A DNA stretch of 38,025 nucleotides, from positions 3,765 to 41,789 of the forward strand of contig PKTU01000064.1 in assembly GCA_002869005.1 (NCBI GenBank), written 5' to 3'. Source of the DNA: Deltaproteobacteria bacterium (GTDB taxonomy: Bacteria; Desulfobacterota; Deferrisomatia; Deferrisomatales; BM512). The notes beneath the pieces were generated by a model. The model ran no database searches. It worked only from the letters and a program-made list of their open reading frames with translations, and had not been told where the DNA came from. The translations under genes and the position numbers were made by a program. Of this stretch, positions 1-9,000 are shown piece by piece; positions within the stretch are counted from its first letter, which is position 1, and each line of letters opens with the position of its first letter.

Positions 1-102
1 TCCCGGCTCCGGCTGCGAGATGGTTTCAGGCCCTGAAACGCACCCCGACGCCAGCAGAGCGGTTGCCAGAATAGAAAAGTGTATTTTGAATTTAAGAATC
101 AA
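1..102 (-). CDS. Putative lipoprotein, N-terminal fragment cut by the window edge
   Basis: Only the first 34 codons lie in the window. Reading from a TTG at 102-100, the peptide begins MILKFKIHF, followed by a hydrophobic stretch and ALLASGC. This is a lysine-bearing n-region, a short h-region and a lipobox ending at Cys21, as expected of a signal peptidase II substrate. The mature part then starts VSGPE and turns proline-rich. The TTG overlaps the stop of the upstream CooT-like gene as TTGA, and an AAGG sits six bases before it, which supports this start and translational coupling. The function of the mature protein cannot be seen. It is probably the third gene of a short operon with DUF3842 and the CooT-like gene, so a shared envelope or metal-related role is possible but is inference only. 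Confidence 0.6.
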   Translation of the reverse strand, partial: MILKFKIHFSILATALLASGCVSGPETISQPEPG

Positions 103-299
103 TTGGCCGCCTTGAGGACAATTCTATGGCCGGAGAGATTTGCTACATCAAAGGTAGCTTTTACTATACGCTGCTCTCCGAAAATATTCTGTAAAAAGAG
201 CCCCCCGGTCTCCTCGTCAGGGCGGATGATGCAGACATCTTCTAAAAGGAGTTCTTCATCATCGCCGCCGCGTTTCAAAAACACTGCCGCTTCACACAT
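99..299 (-). CDS. CooT-family small (nickel-binding type) protein
   Basis: A 66-residue protein starting MCEAAVFLK, with a conserved-looking NIFGEQRIVKA segment near residues 41-51 and a C-terminal HRIVLKAAN. This matches the CooT/predicted RNA-binding small protein family. In characterised CooT, a homodimer binds Ni(II) through Cys2, and that cysteine is present here. A longer reading that adds six residues is possible, but the start at 299 is preferred. It puts Cys at position 2, it is preceded by GGAG, and it overlaps the end of the DUF3842 gene by eight bases. The downstream lipoprotein starts on this gene's stop codon. No carbon monoxide dehydrogenase genes are in the window, so a nickel-delivery role rests on the family alone. 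Confidence 0.75.
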   Translation of the reverse strand: MCEAAVFLKRGGDDEELLLEDVCIIRPDEETGGLFLQNIFGEQRIVKATFDVANLSGHRIVLKAAN

Positions 300-726
300 T
301 TTCCACTCCGCTATCAAAAAAACAGCGCTTTAGTTCACCCACAAGTTTGTCGATAAGGTGGGGGAAAGGTACCGACGTATGCCCAGCCAGGGTGATGCCG
401 TCAATCCGGAGAGGCAGAAGAAACTTTCTGGCAGGCGAAAGTAAAAGCGCTTCCGCTATCTCAGGAGTTACCTCGCCCATCATCTGGTGTGGTGCTATTA
501 TGGCGAGCGCTCCAACTATAGCGTCGACCTTCGGGGCCGTGACCTTAATGGCGTTCGCCCCTGAGGCACCTTTATTTGCGCGCGCCTTCATCATCGCCTG
601 CGTTGCGACTGCGTTGGTACCGAGGGCGACAATATCTACCTCGGGGGGCAACTCCTCCCTGAGACGGCGCACGATGTGGCTGCCAATTCCGCCGCCCTGG
701 CCGTCTATAACGGCTATTGTCACCAT
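292..726 (-). CDS. DUF3842 family protein
   Basis: A 144-residue protein resembling the DUF3842 family. Residues 1-30 form a beta strand followed by a glycine-rich loop (IDGQGGGIGSHIVRRL), the look of a nucleotide-binding Rossmann-type or ParA-like N-terminus, although the lysine of a P-loop is missing. A middle segment, ARANKGASGANAI, and a C-terminal GHTSVPFPHLIDKLV follow. No catalytic function is established for the family. The start at 726 has a strong GGAGG six to seven bases upstream. Its last codons overlap the CooT-like start (ATGTGTGA), so the two are almost certainly co-translated. It is divergent from pilB, with 77 bp between them. Family assignment is fairly sure; the biochemical role is unknown. 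Confidence 0.75.
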   Translation of the reverse strand: MVTIAVIDGQGGGIGSHIVRRLREELPPEVDIVALGTNAVATQAMMKARANKGASGANAIKVTAPKVDAIVGALAIIAPHQMMGEVTPEIAEALLLSPARKFLLPLRIDGITLAGHTSVPFPHLIDKLVGELKRCFFDSGVENV

Positions 727-747
727 TTTTCGCCTCCAGCGTATACT
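717..747 (+). promoter_or_regulatory. Possible promoter for the pilus block
   Basis: A TATACT at 742-747 looks like a good -10 element, and TTGTCA at 717-722 resembles a -35 element. Their 19-base spacing is at the upper limit, and the -35 element lies inside the first codons of the divergent DUF3842 gene. The predicted transcript would start about 50 bases before pilB. This is seen by eye only. Confidence 0.3.
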
Positions 748-803
748 ATTCTCTCACTGGGGGTTTTATCAAATGATGCTCTTGTCGTACAAGGAGAAAG
801 AAA

Positions 804-2597
804 TTGGCTGAAGAAGCCCCTATGGGCGCGGCGGCGAGGAGCCTGACCCTGGATATGGCCCTGGCCGCACTTGTTGAGGATGGGCTTTTAAGTGACCTTC
901 AGGCCAAGTACGTGAGGGAGCGCCGGAAAATTCAATCCGCCAAACTTGCAGCCCAGCGCTCCGCCGTGGAAGCTGAGAGCCCGGTCTCACTAATACAATC
1001 TTTTGGGCTCACCCCTCCCGGCCGCGAGAAAGAACCTCTGGAAGGTGGCGAAATTGTAGCCTCCATCTCCAAGCGCCTAAGGATTCCCACCATTGAGATA
1101 GACCCGCTAAAGCTGGACAGCGAGGCGATAGTGAGGTCATTGCCCCGAGCCTACGCCTTCAAACACGCGGTGCTGGTCCTAGACCCCAAAGCCCGGCCCG
1201 CGCCAGTCGCGGTCGCAGACCCCCTCGATCAGGAGGTGCTGGACACGGTAAGGGCTAAGCTGGGCGCGTCACTCATCGTTTATATTGCGCCGGCCGCCGA
1301 GATACTACATCTCATAAAGGAGATTTACGGTTTCAAGAACTCGGTGGCGGAAGCTGAAAAGGACCTCGCAAAATCACCGGACATACAGAATCTGGAGCAG
1401 TTTTTCTCCATGCGCTCCGACGCGGACCTGGATGCAACCGACAGCCACATCGTCCGCGCCGTGGACCATCTCTTCAGATATGCATTTGACCAACGTGCAA
1501 GCGACATACATATAGAGCCAAAAAGAAGTGAAGCGGTTGTCCGCTTGAGGATCGACGGGGTGCTGCACACTGCGCACAGGTTCTCCAGAAGGGTACACTC
1601 CGCCATCACCTCACGCCTGAAAACCCTTGCCAGGATGGACATTGCAGAAAAACGCATCCCGCAGGACGGCAGGATTAAGACCGAATACGAGTCGACTAAG
1701 CTGGAGATGAGGGTATCGACCCTGCCTGTGGCGTTCGGCGAGAAGGTGGTCATGAGAATCTTCGACCCCCTCCTCCTTGAGCAGGACCTCTCGCAGCTTG
1801 GGCTTTGGGGAAACGATCTCCGGCTCGTGGAGAGCTTCCTCGCCCGCCCGCACGGCATATTCCTCGTCACCGGCCCAACTGGTTCGGGTAAGACGACCAC
1901 CCTCTACACAGCGCTGAAAAAGCTCTCCACGGATGAGTTCAACATCTCCACCGTAGAGGACCCGATTGAGAACATATCTCCTGAGTTCAATCAGGTTGCG
2001 GTGCAGCCCGGCATCGGCCTCACCTTCTCAAGCGCTCTACGGACGCTCCTAAGGCAGGACCCCGACATAATAATGGTGGGCGAAATACGCGACAGTGAGA
2101 CCGCCAAGATGGCTATTCAAGCGGCTCTCACAGGCCACCTCGTCCTATCCACCCTGCACACGAATGACGCCCCCGGCGCCGTTAACCGCCTAATCGACAT
2201 GGGCGTGGAGCCCTTCCTCCTGGCGTCAACGCTTGTTGGGACCATGGCCCAACGCCTCGTGAGGAGCCCTTGCGGCTACTGCGCTAAAGAGGTCGTCATC
2301 CCCGCCCACGAGGCGGCTATGCTCGGGCTACCGGAGGATACCGTCATAAAACTGGGCGAAGGGTGCCCCAAGTGCCGCCAAACCGGCTATATTGGCAGGA
2401 CCGGTATCTTCGAGGTCATGCCAATAACTAAAGAGATTGGCGACGCGATACACGACAAGGCGACTACCGGGCGAATAACCGAGATCGCGATAAACGCCGG
2501 GATGAAGACACTTTTAAGTTCCGGCGCCGAAAAGGTGGCCGCAGGAGCGACGACCCCCGCCGAGGTACTTCGCCACACCTTCGTTGAGGAAAAGTGA
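804..2597 (+). CDS. pilB: PilB/GspE-type assembly ATPase
   Basis: The hexameric cytoplasmic ATPase that powers assembly of type IV pili or type II secretion pseudopili. The 597-residue length is normal. An MshEN-like N-terminal region (about residues 60-170) precedes the secretion ATPase core. Walker A GPTGSGKT lies at 357-364, the Asp-box/Walker B DPDIIMVGEIRD at 419-430, followed by the His-box region LTGHLVLSTLHTND. The zinc tetracysteine characteristic of PilB/GspE is complete (C490, C493, C521, C524). The start is a TTG, chosen because AAGGAG sits seven bases before it; an ATG six codons later has no comparable site. It is the first gene of a block of minor pilins. No platform protein (PilC/GspF) or prepilin peptidase is nearby, so the rest of the machine must lie elsewhere. 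PilB versus GspE cannot be settled from sequence alone; the PilV/PilW/PilX neighbours favour PilB. Confidence 0.9.
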   Translation: MAEEAPMGAAARSLTLDMALAALVEDGLLSDLQAKYVRERRKIQSAKLAAQRSAVEAESPVSLIQSFGLTPPGREKEPLEGGEIVASISKRLRIPTIEIDPLKLDSEAIVRSLPRAYAFKHAVLVLDPKARPAPVAVADPLDQEVLDTVRAKLGASLIVYIAPAAEILHLIKEIYGFKNSVAEAEKDLAKSPDIQNLEQFFSMRSDADLDATDSHIVRAVDHLFRYAFDQRASDIHIEPKRSEAVVRLRIDGVLHTAHRFSRRVHSAITSRLKTLARMDIAEKRIPQDGRIKTEYESTKLEMRVSTLPVAFGEKVVMRIFDPLLLEQDLSQLGLWGNDLRLVESFLARPHGIFLVTGPTGSGKTTTLYTALKKLSTDEFNISTVEDPIENISPEFNQVAVQPGIGLTFSSALRTLLRQDPDIIMVGEIRDSETAKMAIQAALTGHLVLSTLHTNDAPGAVNRLIDMGVEPFLLASTLVGTMAQRLVRSPCGYCAKEVVIPAHEAAMLGLPEDTVIKLGEGCPKCRQTGYIGRTGIFEVMPITKEIGDAIHDKATTGRITEIAINAGMKTLLSSGAEKVAAGATTPAEVLRHTFVEEK

Positions 2598-2626
2598 CCC
2601 GGCTGGGATTTGGCTCGGAGATGTTA

Positions 2627-2632
2627 TATAAT
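2627..2632 (+). promoter_or_regulatory. Possible -10 element before fimT
   Basis: A perfect TATAAT lies in the 110-base gap between pilB and the fimT-like gene. No convincing -35 element is at the right distance: TTGGCT at 2610-2615 is only 11 bases away. If functional, it would allow the pilin genes to be transcribed separately from the ATPase gene. Confidence 0.25.
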
Positions 2633-2707
2633 TCGTTGCTTGTGACTAATATGGGCCTGTTTTAACCAGTCCTAATTAAATAGCCCAGCAAGAAGAGGAT
2701 CGGTTGA

Positions 2708-3334
2708 ATGTTATTTACATTGAGCGCTAAACGGAAAAAGGGCTTTACACTTGTAGAGCTAATGATAACGGTGGCCGTTATTGCAATACTGGCACTAGTA
2801 GCAGCACCCGGCCTCTTCATATACATACCGACTTACAAGGTAAACTCGGCTACAAAGACGCTCACCTCACAGCTTCAGCTCGCTCGCGCGGAGGCAATTG
2901 CAAAGAACCTGGATTACAGGATAAGGATCGACCAGGGCGGGCAAACGCTCTTCGTTGAGAGGATTGAGGACGACAAATCAGTCACGCTGATTAAGAAGTA
3001 CCTCTTTGAGCTTACCGGCCGAACCAACCCGGACTTTCCCGGCGTAAAGGTAAATCGCCCGAGCGGAACAACCTTTCCGCCCCAATCCACAACGGAAGAG
3101 GATACCGCGGCGGTGGCCTTCGGCGTGCCGGGCGGCTCCGCCGTATACAATCATCTGACCTTCAAGCCAAACGGAATCAGCAACTACGGCGGAGAGTTGT
3201 ACCTTACCCACAGCTCAAACACCGAGCTTTACAACACACGTGCCGTACAGGTGCAGCGCGCCGGCATAATAAGAGCATTCAAATATACGCCGCCGGATAC
3301 CGATGGCGGTGATTACAAGTGGGAGGGGTTTTAA
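2708..3334 (+). CDS. FimT/GspH-like minor (pseudo)pilin
   Basis: A 208-residue prepilin-like protein. The short basic leader ends KRKKG at residue 12, followed by FTLVELM and a hydrophobic helix of about 20 residues. That is a class III prepilin signal with Gly-1, Phe+1 and Glu+5. The following segment, SATKTLTSQLQLARAEAIAKN, is typical of FimT/GspH, in which the N-terminal helix continues into an amphipathic region. The rest is a predicted globular C-terminal domain (NHLTFKPNGISNYGGELYLTH), also GspH-like. It is expected to be processed by the prepilin peptidase and held in the inner membrane as part of the pilus-initiating complex. GAGGA precedes the ATG by eight bases. The next gene follows its stop directly. 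Confidence 0.82.
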   Translation: MLFTLSAKRKKGFTLVELMITVAVIAILALVAAPGLFIYIPTYKVNSATKTLTSQLQLARAEAIAKNLDYRIRIDQGGQTLFVERIEDDKSVTLIKKYLFELTGRTNPDFPGVKVNRPSGTTFPPQSTTEEDTAAVAFGVPGGSAVYNHLTFKPNGISNYGGELYLTHSSNTELYNTRAVQVQRAGIIRAFKYTPPDTDGGDYKWEGF

Positions 3335-3973
3335 ATGAACCGCAGGGGTTTCACCCTCATAGAGGTGCTTGTCGCGCTCGTGATCCTGCTTATAGGGCTC
3401 CTGGCGGTGATCCAGCTTTCACTAGCCTATATCAACGCAAACACCTTCAACCACATGATGAGCGAAGCCACTATCCTAGCCCAGGAAAAGATGGAAGAGC
3501 TGCGCAGCTACGCGAGGAGCGACCGCGCGGACAGGTACTCCGCCCTCGACTTCGACTACCTCACAAGCACGGAGACGGACTTCACCTCCTTTGCCGAAAA
3601 GGACCTCTCCGGAACCGTTAAAGAGCCCCTTCTCATCGTCGACGGCTTACTCTCGGGCGGCAACGGCGGAACAAATAAGGTTGCACCCTGGAACCCCGCT
3701 TACGGTGAAACCGATGCAAAGCCCGACTATTTCGTACTATATGACGATGGGGCGCATGAAGACGGCGGTTCAGGTGATGGCGTCTACGGAACCACTTGGG
3801 ATGAAGAGGTCCTTGGCCCGGCAGGCACGACAGCCTTTACCGTTACTACTGCGTGGACCATTGAGCCTTTAGCGGCGGACTACGCGGAGCTGACCGTTAC
3901 ATCTAAATTCACAGACCGGACGGGAACGGAGCGCAGTGTGACCTTCGTCTCCCTCGTCAACAGGAGGCAGTAA
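3335..3973 (+). CDS. pilV: PilV-like type IV pilus minor pilin
   Basis: A 212-residue minor pilin. The leader is only five residues (MNRRG), then FTLIEVLVALVILLIGLLAV, giving a prepilin peptidase site with Glu+5 (residue 10) and the polar-free helix typical of PilV/GspI. The segment NHMMSEATILAQEKMEELRS matches the PilV/GspI region after the transmembrane helix. The C-terminal domain contains acidic DGAHEDGGSGDGVYG and ends in a predicted beta sheet. The ATG abuts the fimT stop codon with no gap, and a GGGAGGGG lies just upstream inside fimT, so the two are translationally coupled. It probably joins the FimT-, PilX- and PilW-like proteins in the tip complex. The symbol is by similarity. Confidence 0.82.
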   Translation: MNRRGFTLIEVLVALVILLIGLLAVIQLSLAYINANTFNHMMSEATILAQEKMEELRSYARSDRADRYSALDFDYLTSTETDFTSFAEKDLSGTVKEPLLIVDGLLSGGNGGTNKVAPWNPAYGETDAKPDYFVLYDDGAHEDGGSGDGVYGTTWDEEVLGPAGTTAFTVTTAWTIEPLAADYAELTVTSKFTDRTGTERSVTFVSLVNRRQ

Positions 3974-3975
3974 CG

Positions 3976-5919
3976 ATGCGCATGGATAGAGATCGCGGCG
4001 CAGTCCTCGTAACGAGCCTCCTGGTACTGGCGCTACTTTCGCTGATGGGCGCAGGCGCATTGATTAGCGCCACACTGGACACCCGCTCCGTAACCAACCA
4101 ACGCGTATCAAGGCAATCCTTCTACGCGGCGGAAGCGGCGCTGGACGTGGCCGTGGGCGATATCCTCGCGGAGTTCAGGGCAGGCAGGATCTATGAACCG
4201 GATGGAACCCCGACAGCGATAACGGCTCCCGTGACGGGCAGCGACTTCAACGGTTATACGATAACCTACCAGGTGGATCTGCCCCCCAACAGCGAAGACC
4301 CCACAGCCACTACTCCGCAGCCTATCGTATATTCGACCACGGAGAATCAGCGGCCGATAACCAACGTCTCCTACCAATACTTAATCACCGGGCGTGCTGT
4401 CTCCAACAACGGCACCGACAGAGAAGAGATAGTGGAGACTATAAAGATTCTGGAGCGGCCGGTGACGCAGTACCTCGCCTTCTATGAGGGCGATATGAAC
4501 TGGCGGCCCCAGCAAAGCTCATTCCTCTCCGTAGAGGGCGGCAGGGTACACGCCAACGGCGATATCTATATCGCCCCAAGGGCAGGGATGGAGTTCACCT
4601 ACGACCCCGCTCTTGACTCCAACGCCATAACAGCGACGGGCGACATTCTCTACCATCAGGTCCACTACACCAACGGCACCTCCGGTGGCGCAGGCGCGGG
4701 CAACGTGACAATCGCCGTCCCTGACGCGGGTGGGACAACCTCCACGGACGTTAACCTCACTGAAGATATACTCCCGGAGACAAGGGCAAAGGTCGAGGAC
4801 CTCTTCGCCTTCGGGCTCGACTCCATTGTGCGTACAGGCGTCGACACCCTCACCACAATCGACAGGGGCTCCATTCAGAGCGGCGGACGCTACGAGGATT
4901 ATTCTCTGGTTCAGGGCGCACTTCCCTTTGAGGCTGATGTGGACACCATACACATCACTAACGATGGCGGCGCCATATCAATTAGGTGCAGCATCGACGG
5001 TGCCTCGCCGGTCGATGTTACTAACGATATCCGAAACACTACCGACTTCACTGGCTGGTCATCGGCTGTGAGGGTCAATCCGGACGGAAACACGTCCACC
5101 TTTATACAAGGGTCAATAGTTTACTCTGTTGAGGACAAGCCAGCCGCCAACCCCGCCACTGTAGACCTGGATTACCCGACAACCCTTGAAACCAACGACC
5201 CCCGCGAGGGCGCGGCGGTGAACTTCACCGTCATCGACCTTCAGCGCCTAAGCCACTGGTATATGAACTACTACAACGGTGAGATGGGGGGATTTCCCAC
5301 AGGTGACAGAGGGCTCCTTATCTATGCCGAACGAACAAGAGGCGTAGGAGCGATAGAGGCGATCAAGCTCATCGGCTCATACAAGGGGCGGGAGAGAAAT
5401 CCGGCAATCGAGCCAACTTATGCTACGGTAACCGGCACCCTTGTAGTGCCCACCACCTTTGTGACACCTAACCCGGTATATATTGAAGGCGAGATAAACG
5501 CGACGAATTTACCCTTCGCAATAATCTCCGATGCCATCACCGTTCTCTCCAATGACTGGGGTGAGAAGCATTACGGAGTTGTAGCCGGTATTACAAGTGT
5601 CGACTCCGACGCAGTTTACAACGCCGCCTTTATAACCGGTAGGGAATCAACTACCGGCGGCGGCGGTGGCGTTGCCGAGGGCGTGGAAGACCTTATAAGA
5701 AAGCTGGAAAACTGGGATTTCAAAAAGCTTGAGACCAACGGCGCTTTCATAAGCCCCTGGTTCAGCAGTCACGCCACAGGGGCATACAGCTCCGGTCTCA
5801 CAAGCCCCCCCCTCTACTCGATAGCTTGGGACCCGGCTTTGAGGGCCGTGATGATCACAAACCCGCCCTACATACCCAAAATCTATGGGGTTGAGCGCGA
5901 GGCTTGGCAGGAAGAGTAG
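3976..5919 (+). CDS. pilX: PilX-like minor pilin with a long extracellular region
   Basis: A 647-residue protein with a PilX_N-type start: basic leader MRMDRDRG, then AVLVTSLLVLALLSLMGAGAL. The position corresponding to Glu+5 is threonine (residue 13). Loss of this glutamate is known in tip-capping pseudopilins such as GspK and in many PilX proteins. The motif SRQSFYAAEAALDVA, residues 39-53, is typical of the family. After about residue 170 comes a large secreted-looking region with EGGRVHANGDIYI around 185-197 and beta-rich repeats such as VYIEGEINATNLPFAII. It is much longer than Pseudomonas PilX, as is common in delta-proteobacterial homologues. AGGAGG lies eight bases before the ATG, two bases after pilV. 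It probably sits at the pilus tip. Confidence 0.8.
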   Translation: MRMDRDRGAVLVTSLLVLALLSLMGAGALISATLDTRSVTNQRVSRQSFYAAEAALDVAVGDILAEFRAGRIYEPDGTPTAITAPVTGSDFNGYTITYQVDLPPNSEDPTATTPQPIVYSTTENQRPITNVSYQYLITGRAVSNNGTDREEIVETIKILERPVTQYLAFYEGDMNWRPQQSSFLSVEGGRVHANGDIYIAPRAGMEFTYDPALDSNAITATGDILYHQVHYTNGTSGGAGAGNVTIAVPDAGGTTSTDVNLTEDILPETRAKVEDLFAFGLDSIVRTGVDTLTTIDRGSIQSGGRYEDYSLVQGALPFEADVDTIHITNDGGAISIRCSIDGASPVDVTNDIRNTTDFTGWSSAVRVNPDGNTSTFIQGSIVYSVEDKPAANPATVDLDYPTTLETNDPREGAAVNFTVIDLQRLSHWYMNYYNGEMGGFPTGDRGLLIYAERTRGVGAIEAIKLIGSYKGRERNPAIEPTYATVTGTLVVPTTFVTPNPVYIEGEINATNLPFAIISDAITVLSNDWGEKHYGVVAGITSVDSDAVYNAAFITGRESTTGGGGGVAEGVEDLIRKLENWDFKKLETNGAFISPWFSSHATGAYSSGLTSPPLYSIAWDPALRAVMITNPPYIPKIYGVEREAWQEE

Positions 5920-5974
5920 ATTGACGCGCCCTTGGCGGGCGCTGGCGGCATATAAATAAAGGCAGATAATGAGG

Positions 5975-6051
5975 CAGGCACCCACGGGGGGAAACCTGCG
6001 GTCTAACAGCGTGCGTAAAGTACGGCCTGAAGACCCACAGGAGGCGAGAAA
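5975..6051 (+). promoter_or_regulatory. Structured leader of the giant pilin gene, possible GEMM-like (c-di-GMP-I type) element
   Basis: The 132-base gap before the giant gene holds a candidate RNA structure. CAGGC at 5975-5979 can pair with GCCTG at 6025-6029. Inside are GGGGAAACC, then GCGTAAAG, then CGGCCT, in the order and rough spacing of the GEMM-I motif core (GGGCAAACC ... ACGCAAAG ... CGGCCT). A second short hairpin (CCTG pairing with CAGG, 6026-6041) would hide part of the AGGAGG ribosome site. Against it: there is no clear GNRA tetraloop, no full second helical domain, and the inner stem has a mismatch. GEMM switches are known upstream of pilus genes in Geobacter-like bacteria, which makes the idea reasonable but unproven. 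Confidence 0.25.
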
Positions 6052-9000
6052 ATGAACTCGGCGCAAAAGCAGCGCAATTCCAAAGGCATGACGCTGATCG
6101 AGCTTATGATCGCTATGGCGATTGGGCTCATCTTAATAGCCGGTATATGGCAGCTCTTCACTTCGCAGCAGCAGAGCTATTCAATTCAGGACGAGACCGC
6201 GAAGATGCAGCAGCGGGCCAGGGTCGCCGAGGATTTTCTCCTCAAAGCTATCCAGCAGGCGGGGGCGGTTGCCGAGCGTGACGATGTTGTCTCGATGCTT
6301 GGGCGCCCTATCATGGCGGCCGGCGACCACTTTATAGCCGTCCAGTTTGACGACCCTCATGGCGAAACACCCAACGTGGTGTCAAATGAAGAGATAGCAA
6401 TTTTCGCCGTCTCAAAAGAGACCGGTGCCGCCAAGGAGATAATAACGATCCCTGTGGCCTTCGATCAAGATGGCGACGGAACGGTTGAAGTCGGCGAGCA
6501 ATTTGACGTTGATGTAGATCTATTTCTGGATGGCCCTCCCTACAACCTCTACCGCTACACCCCCGACAACGCGAACCCCACAGGGACAGCACCATACAGA
6601 GAGCTTATCGCCACTAACGTGGACAACTTGGTTCTCAAATATTACGACAAAAACGGTATCCGCATACCCTCCGACCCAAACACGAAAAAGCCTCTGGATA
6701 TGCCCTACGAGCTTACCAATACGGGAGAAAACCCCGAGGTCTCATTGATCCAGACGGTTGAGTCGGAGATAGTCCTAAGGGCGGAAAAGAGGGACCCTAA
6801 GTTCTCGGAGGAGTACCCTGTAGAGAACTACTCCGTTGGCACCTATGATGCCTCGGGGAACCCCCGCTCAGGTTTTACATTCGGTGGAACCGGAGATGGC
6901 GACGCTACGCTGAACGCTCAGTACAGGCGCAGAACATACAAATCCCGTTCGGCATTAAGAAACCTCGCCACCAACAACTGCGGCACAATCTCCCTTGAGC
7001 CCGACGGAATCCCTATATGCCCCGACGGAGTCACCCTAAAAGCCACCGTCAAGGATGGCGACAACAACCTCGTAAGCGACGCCACAACGGTAACTTTTGA
7101 CATCTTGAACCGGGACCCAACAGCTGCCGACCAACCATCCCTCTCTCCAACGGTAACCACTACTAGCGGAGGCATTGCCACTACGGTTTTATCCTACGAT
7201 GGCCCCGCGAGGGCTTTTATCGTCGAAGCCGCAGCCAAGGTGGATTGCGGTGACGCGGGCGAAGTTACGATATACGCCACCTATACGGTGAACTTCCTCC
7301 CCGGCGAACCGACAAATGTTTATGTAAATTTCGTTGATCACGATTACAGGTCAGCTACGGTCGAGCTGGATGTCCCTCCCTATAGGGATGGCCTGGCCGA
7401 CCCCATGACCACCTGCTACGACGACAATTACATCTTCAGCGCAAAGGTAACCGACGCCTGCGGCAATGAGGTCGCGCCAAACAACGACTTCAAGTTCAGC
7501 GTTTACGATGATTTTGGAAACCAGGTCGGGAAGATGTACAACACGTTGGATAATGGCGCTGCGGCTACTCCGCGATATGACCACACCGAATCGGGCGCCA
7601 CAGTCAACTTAACCCAATCCTTCGAGTATTTTTCGGTTTCGGGTCCGAAAGCCTGGATAGACCCCTCTGTAACCACCCCGGACCCTGAATTTGGATTTTT
7701 CAACCTGAATGTCTACCCGGATGGCGGCGTACTGCCTGCTTGGGTAAAGCTTTTTCACTTAGGTGATTACGGCGCTTCTACTCCCATAGCGCCGGTAGAT
7801 GACCATATTTTTGCGTCAAACCGGATACACCTCTACCCTTGGGCGCCAAACAGCTACAATATGCTCGAAGACAATATTAGCGGGCAGCAATCGGAAGATT
7901 GCGAGCTATACACAGACAGGCTCTTTGCCTCCCTAGAGGTTCTGGATTGCAACGGCAACCGTGTCTACAACACCAACACCCCTCAAGACAAGGGCAGGGT
8001 GAAGAGCACTTTGCCGGCTCCTGCGTCCGGGTATTCCATGCTGGCGGATCTGCAAACTTCACCCAGCATCCCCAACGACCAGCGCGGTGACCTCTACACG
8101 GTCTTCTACCCAACAAATGAAGACACGACCGGTTATACCACCTGGGACCCCAACGATCCCCAGACCGGCTACGATGGTTATTATGCCTTCACAGATACTG
8201 CCGGTCTCTTTGACAACCCCGACTCATCTCCGATAAATCAGAACCCGGCTGACGCGCTATATCTGGACAACCAATACCAGGATGGCGCATACCGCGTATA
8301 CTACGACTCCATTTGCGCGGTGAGCCCCGGTGACTTTACCCCAGCCTCTCCTATGCGTCCTCCCTTCGACCTTACCCCCGTAGGCTACGCAGGTGCAACT
8401 ACCACCATCACCCCGGACGTACCTCCCTGTAGGGATTGCGGCGTCACTGTATCCCCAGACGTGGTCGCAACCTGCGAGGGTATTAGCGAGGTAAAGGTCG
8501 CCTTCTGCCAGCCGCAGTACCGCTTCGTGGAGCTTGAAATCATCGGAGGGAAAAACCCCTACTGGTTCTCCCACCCCGGGGAACTGGCTGGTGTGACTCC
8601 GACTGTTGCCCCCGTAACGGTCAACCCGACGAATCCGAGAAAAGCCCTTGTATTCACAATACCTGACCCCGATTATCCCGGCGATGACGAGCGCGCGGCA
8701 GCTTTGGCAAAGCTATCCATCGGAAATACGGCCACGGGTGAAACCATCACCATCAAAGCCACATCCGTTAAAGCAGATTCGATAGGAATAACGGCGGCAT
8801 ATTTCAAGCCATTGGTGACAGGCGGCTATGAGCTGGACTCTCAGCTGATAGAGGAAGCCGAGAGCCCCGCGTGGTCCTGTAACAATGACGGCACCCTGAC
8901 GGTTGACAACCTCTGCGAGAATTTCCAGATGTTCTATCTCGCGGACAATATCGTCAATCCCATAGTAAACGGAGGCAAATACTGCGCCTCCAACCTCTTC

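Noticed and set aside
347-811. 154-codon plus-strand frame before pilB
   Set aside because: Antisense to DUF3842, which has a good ribosome site and family similarity.
1325-1900. 191-codon frame on the minus strand
   Set aside because: It lies wholly antisense to the conserved ATPase core of pilB and shows Arg/Ser-rich shadow composition.
5925-5942. GCGCCC/GGGCGC inverted repeat as a terminator after pilX
   Set aside because: No T run follows, and the downstream gene belongs to the same block; it could be an operator but there is no further support.
5932-5953. Sigma-54 promoter before the giant pilin gene
   Set aside because: TGGCGG is present but no TTGC-type -12 element lies at the required spacing.
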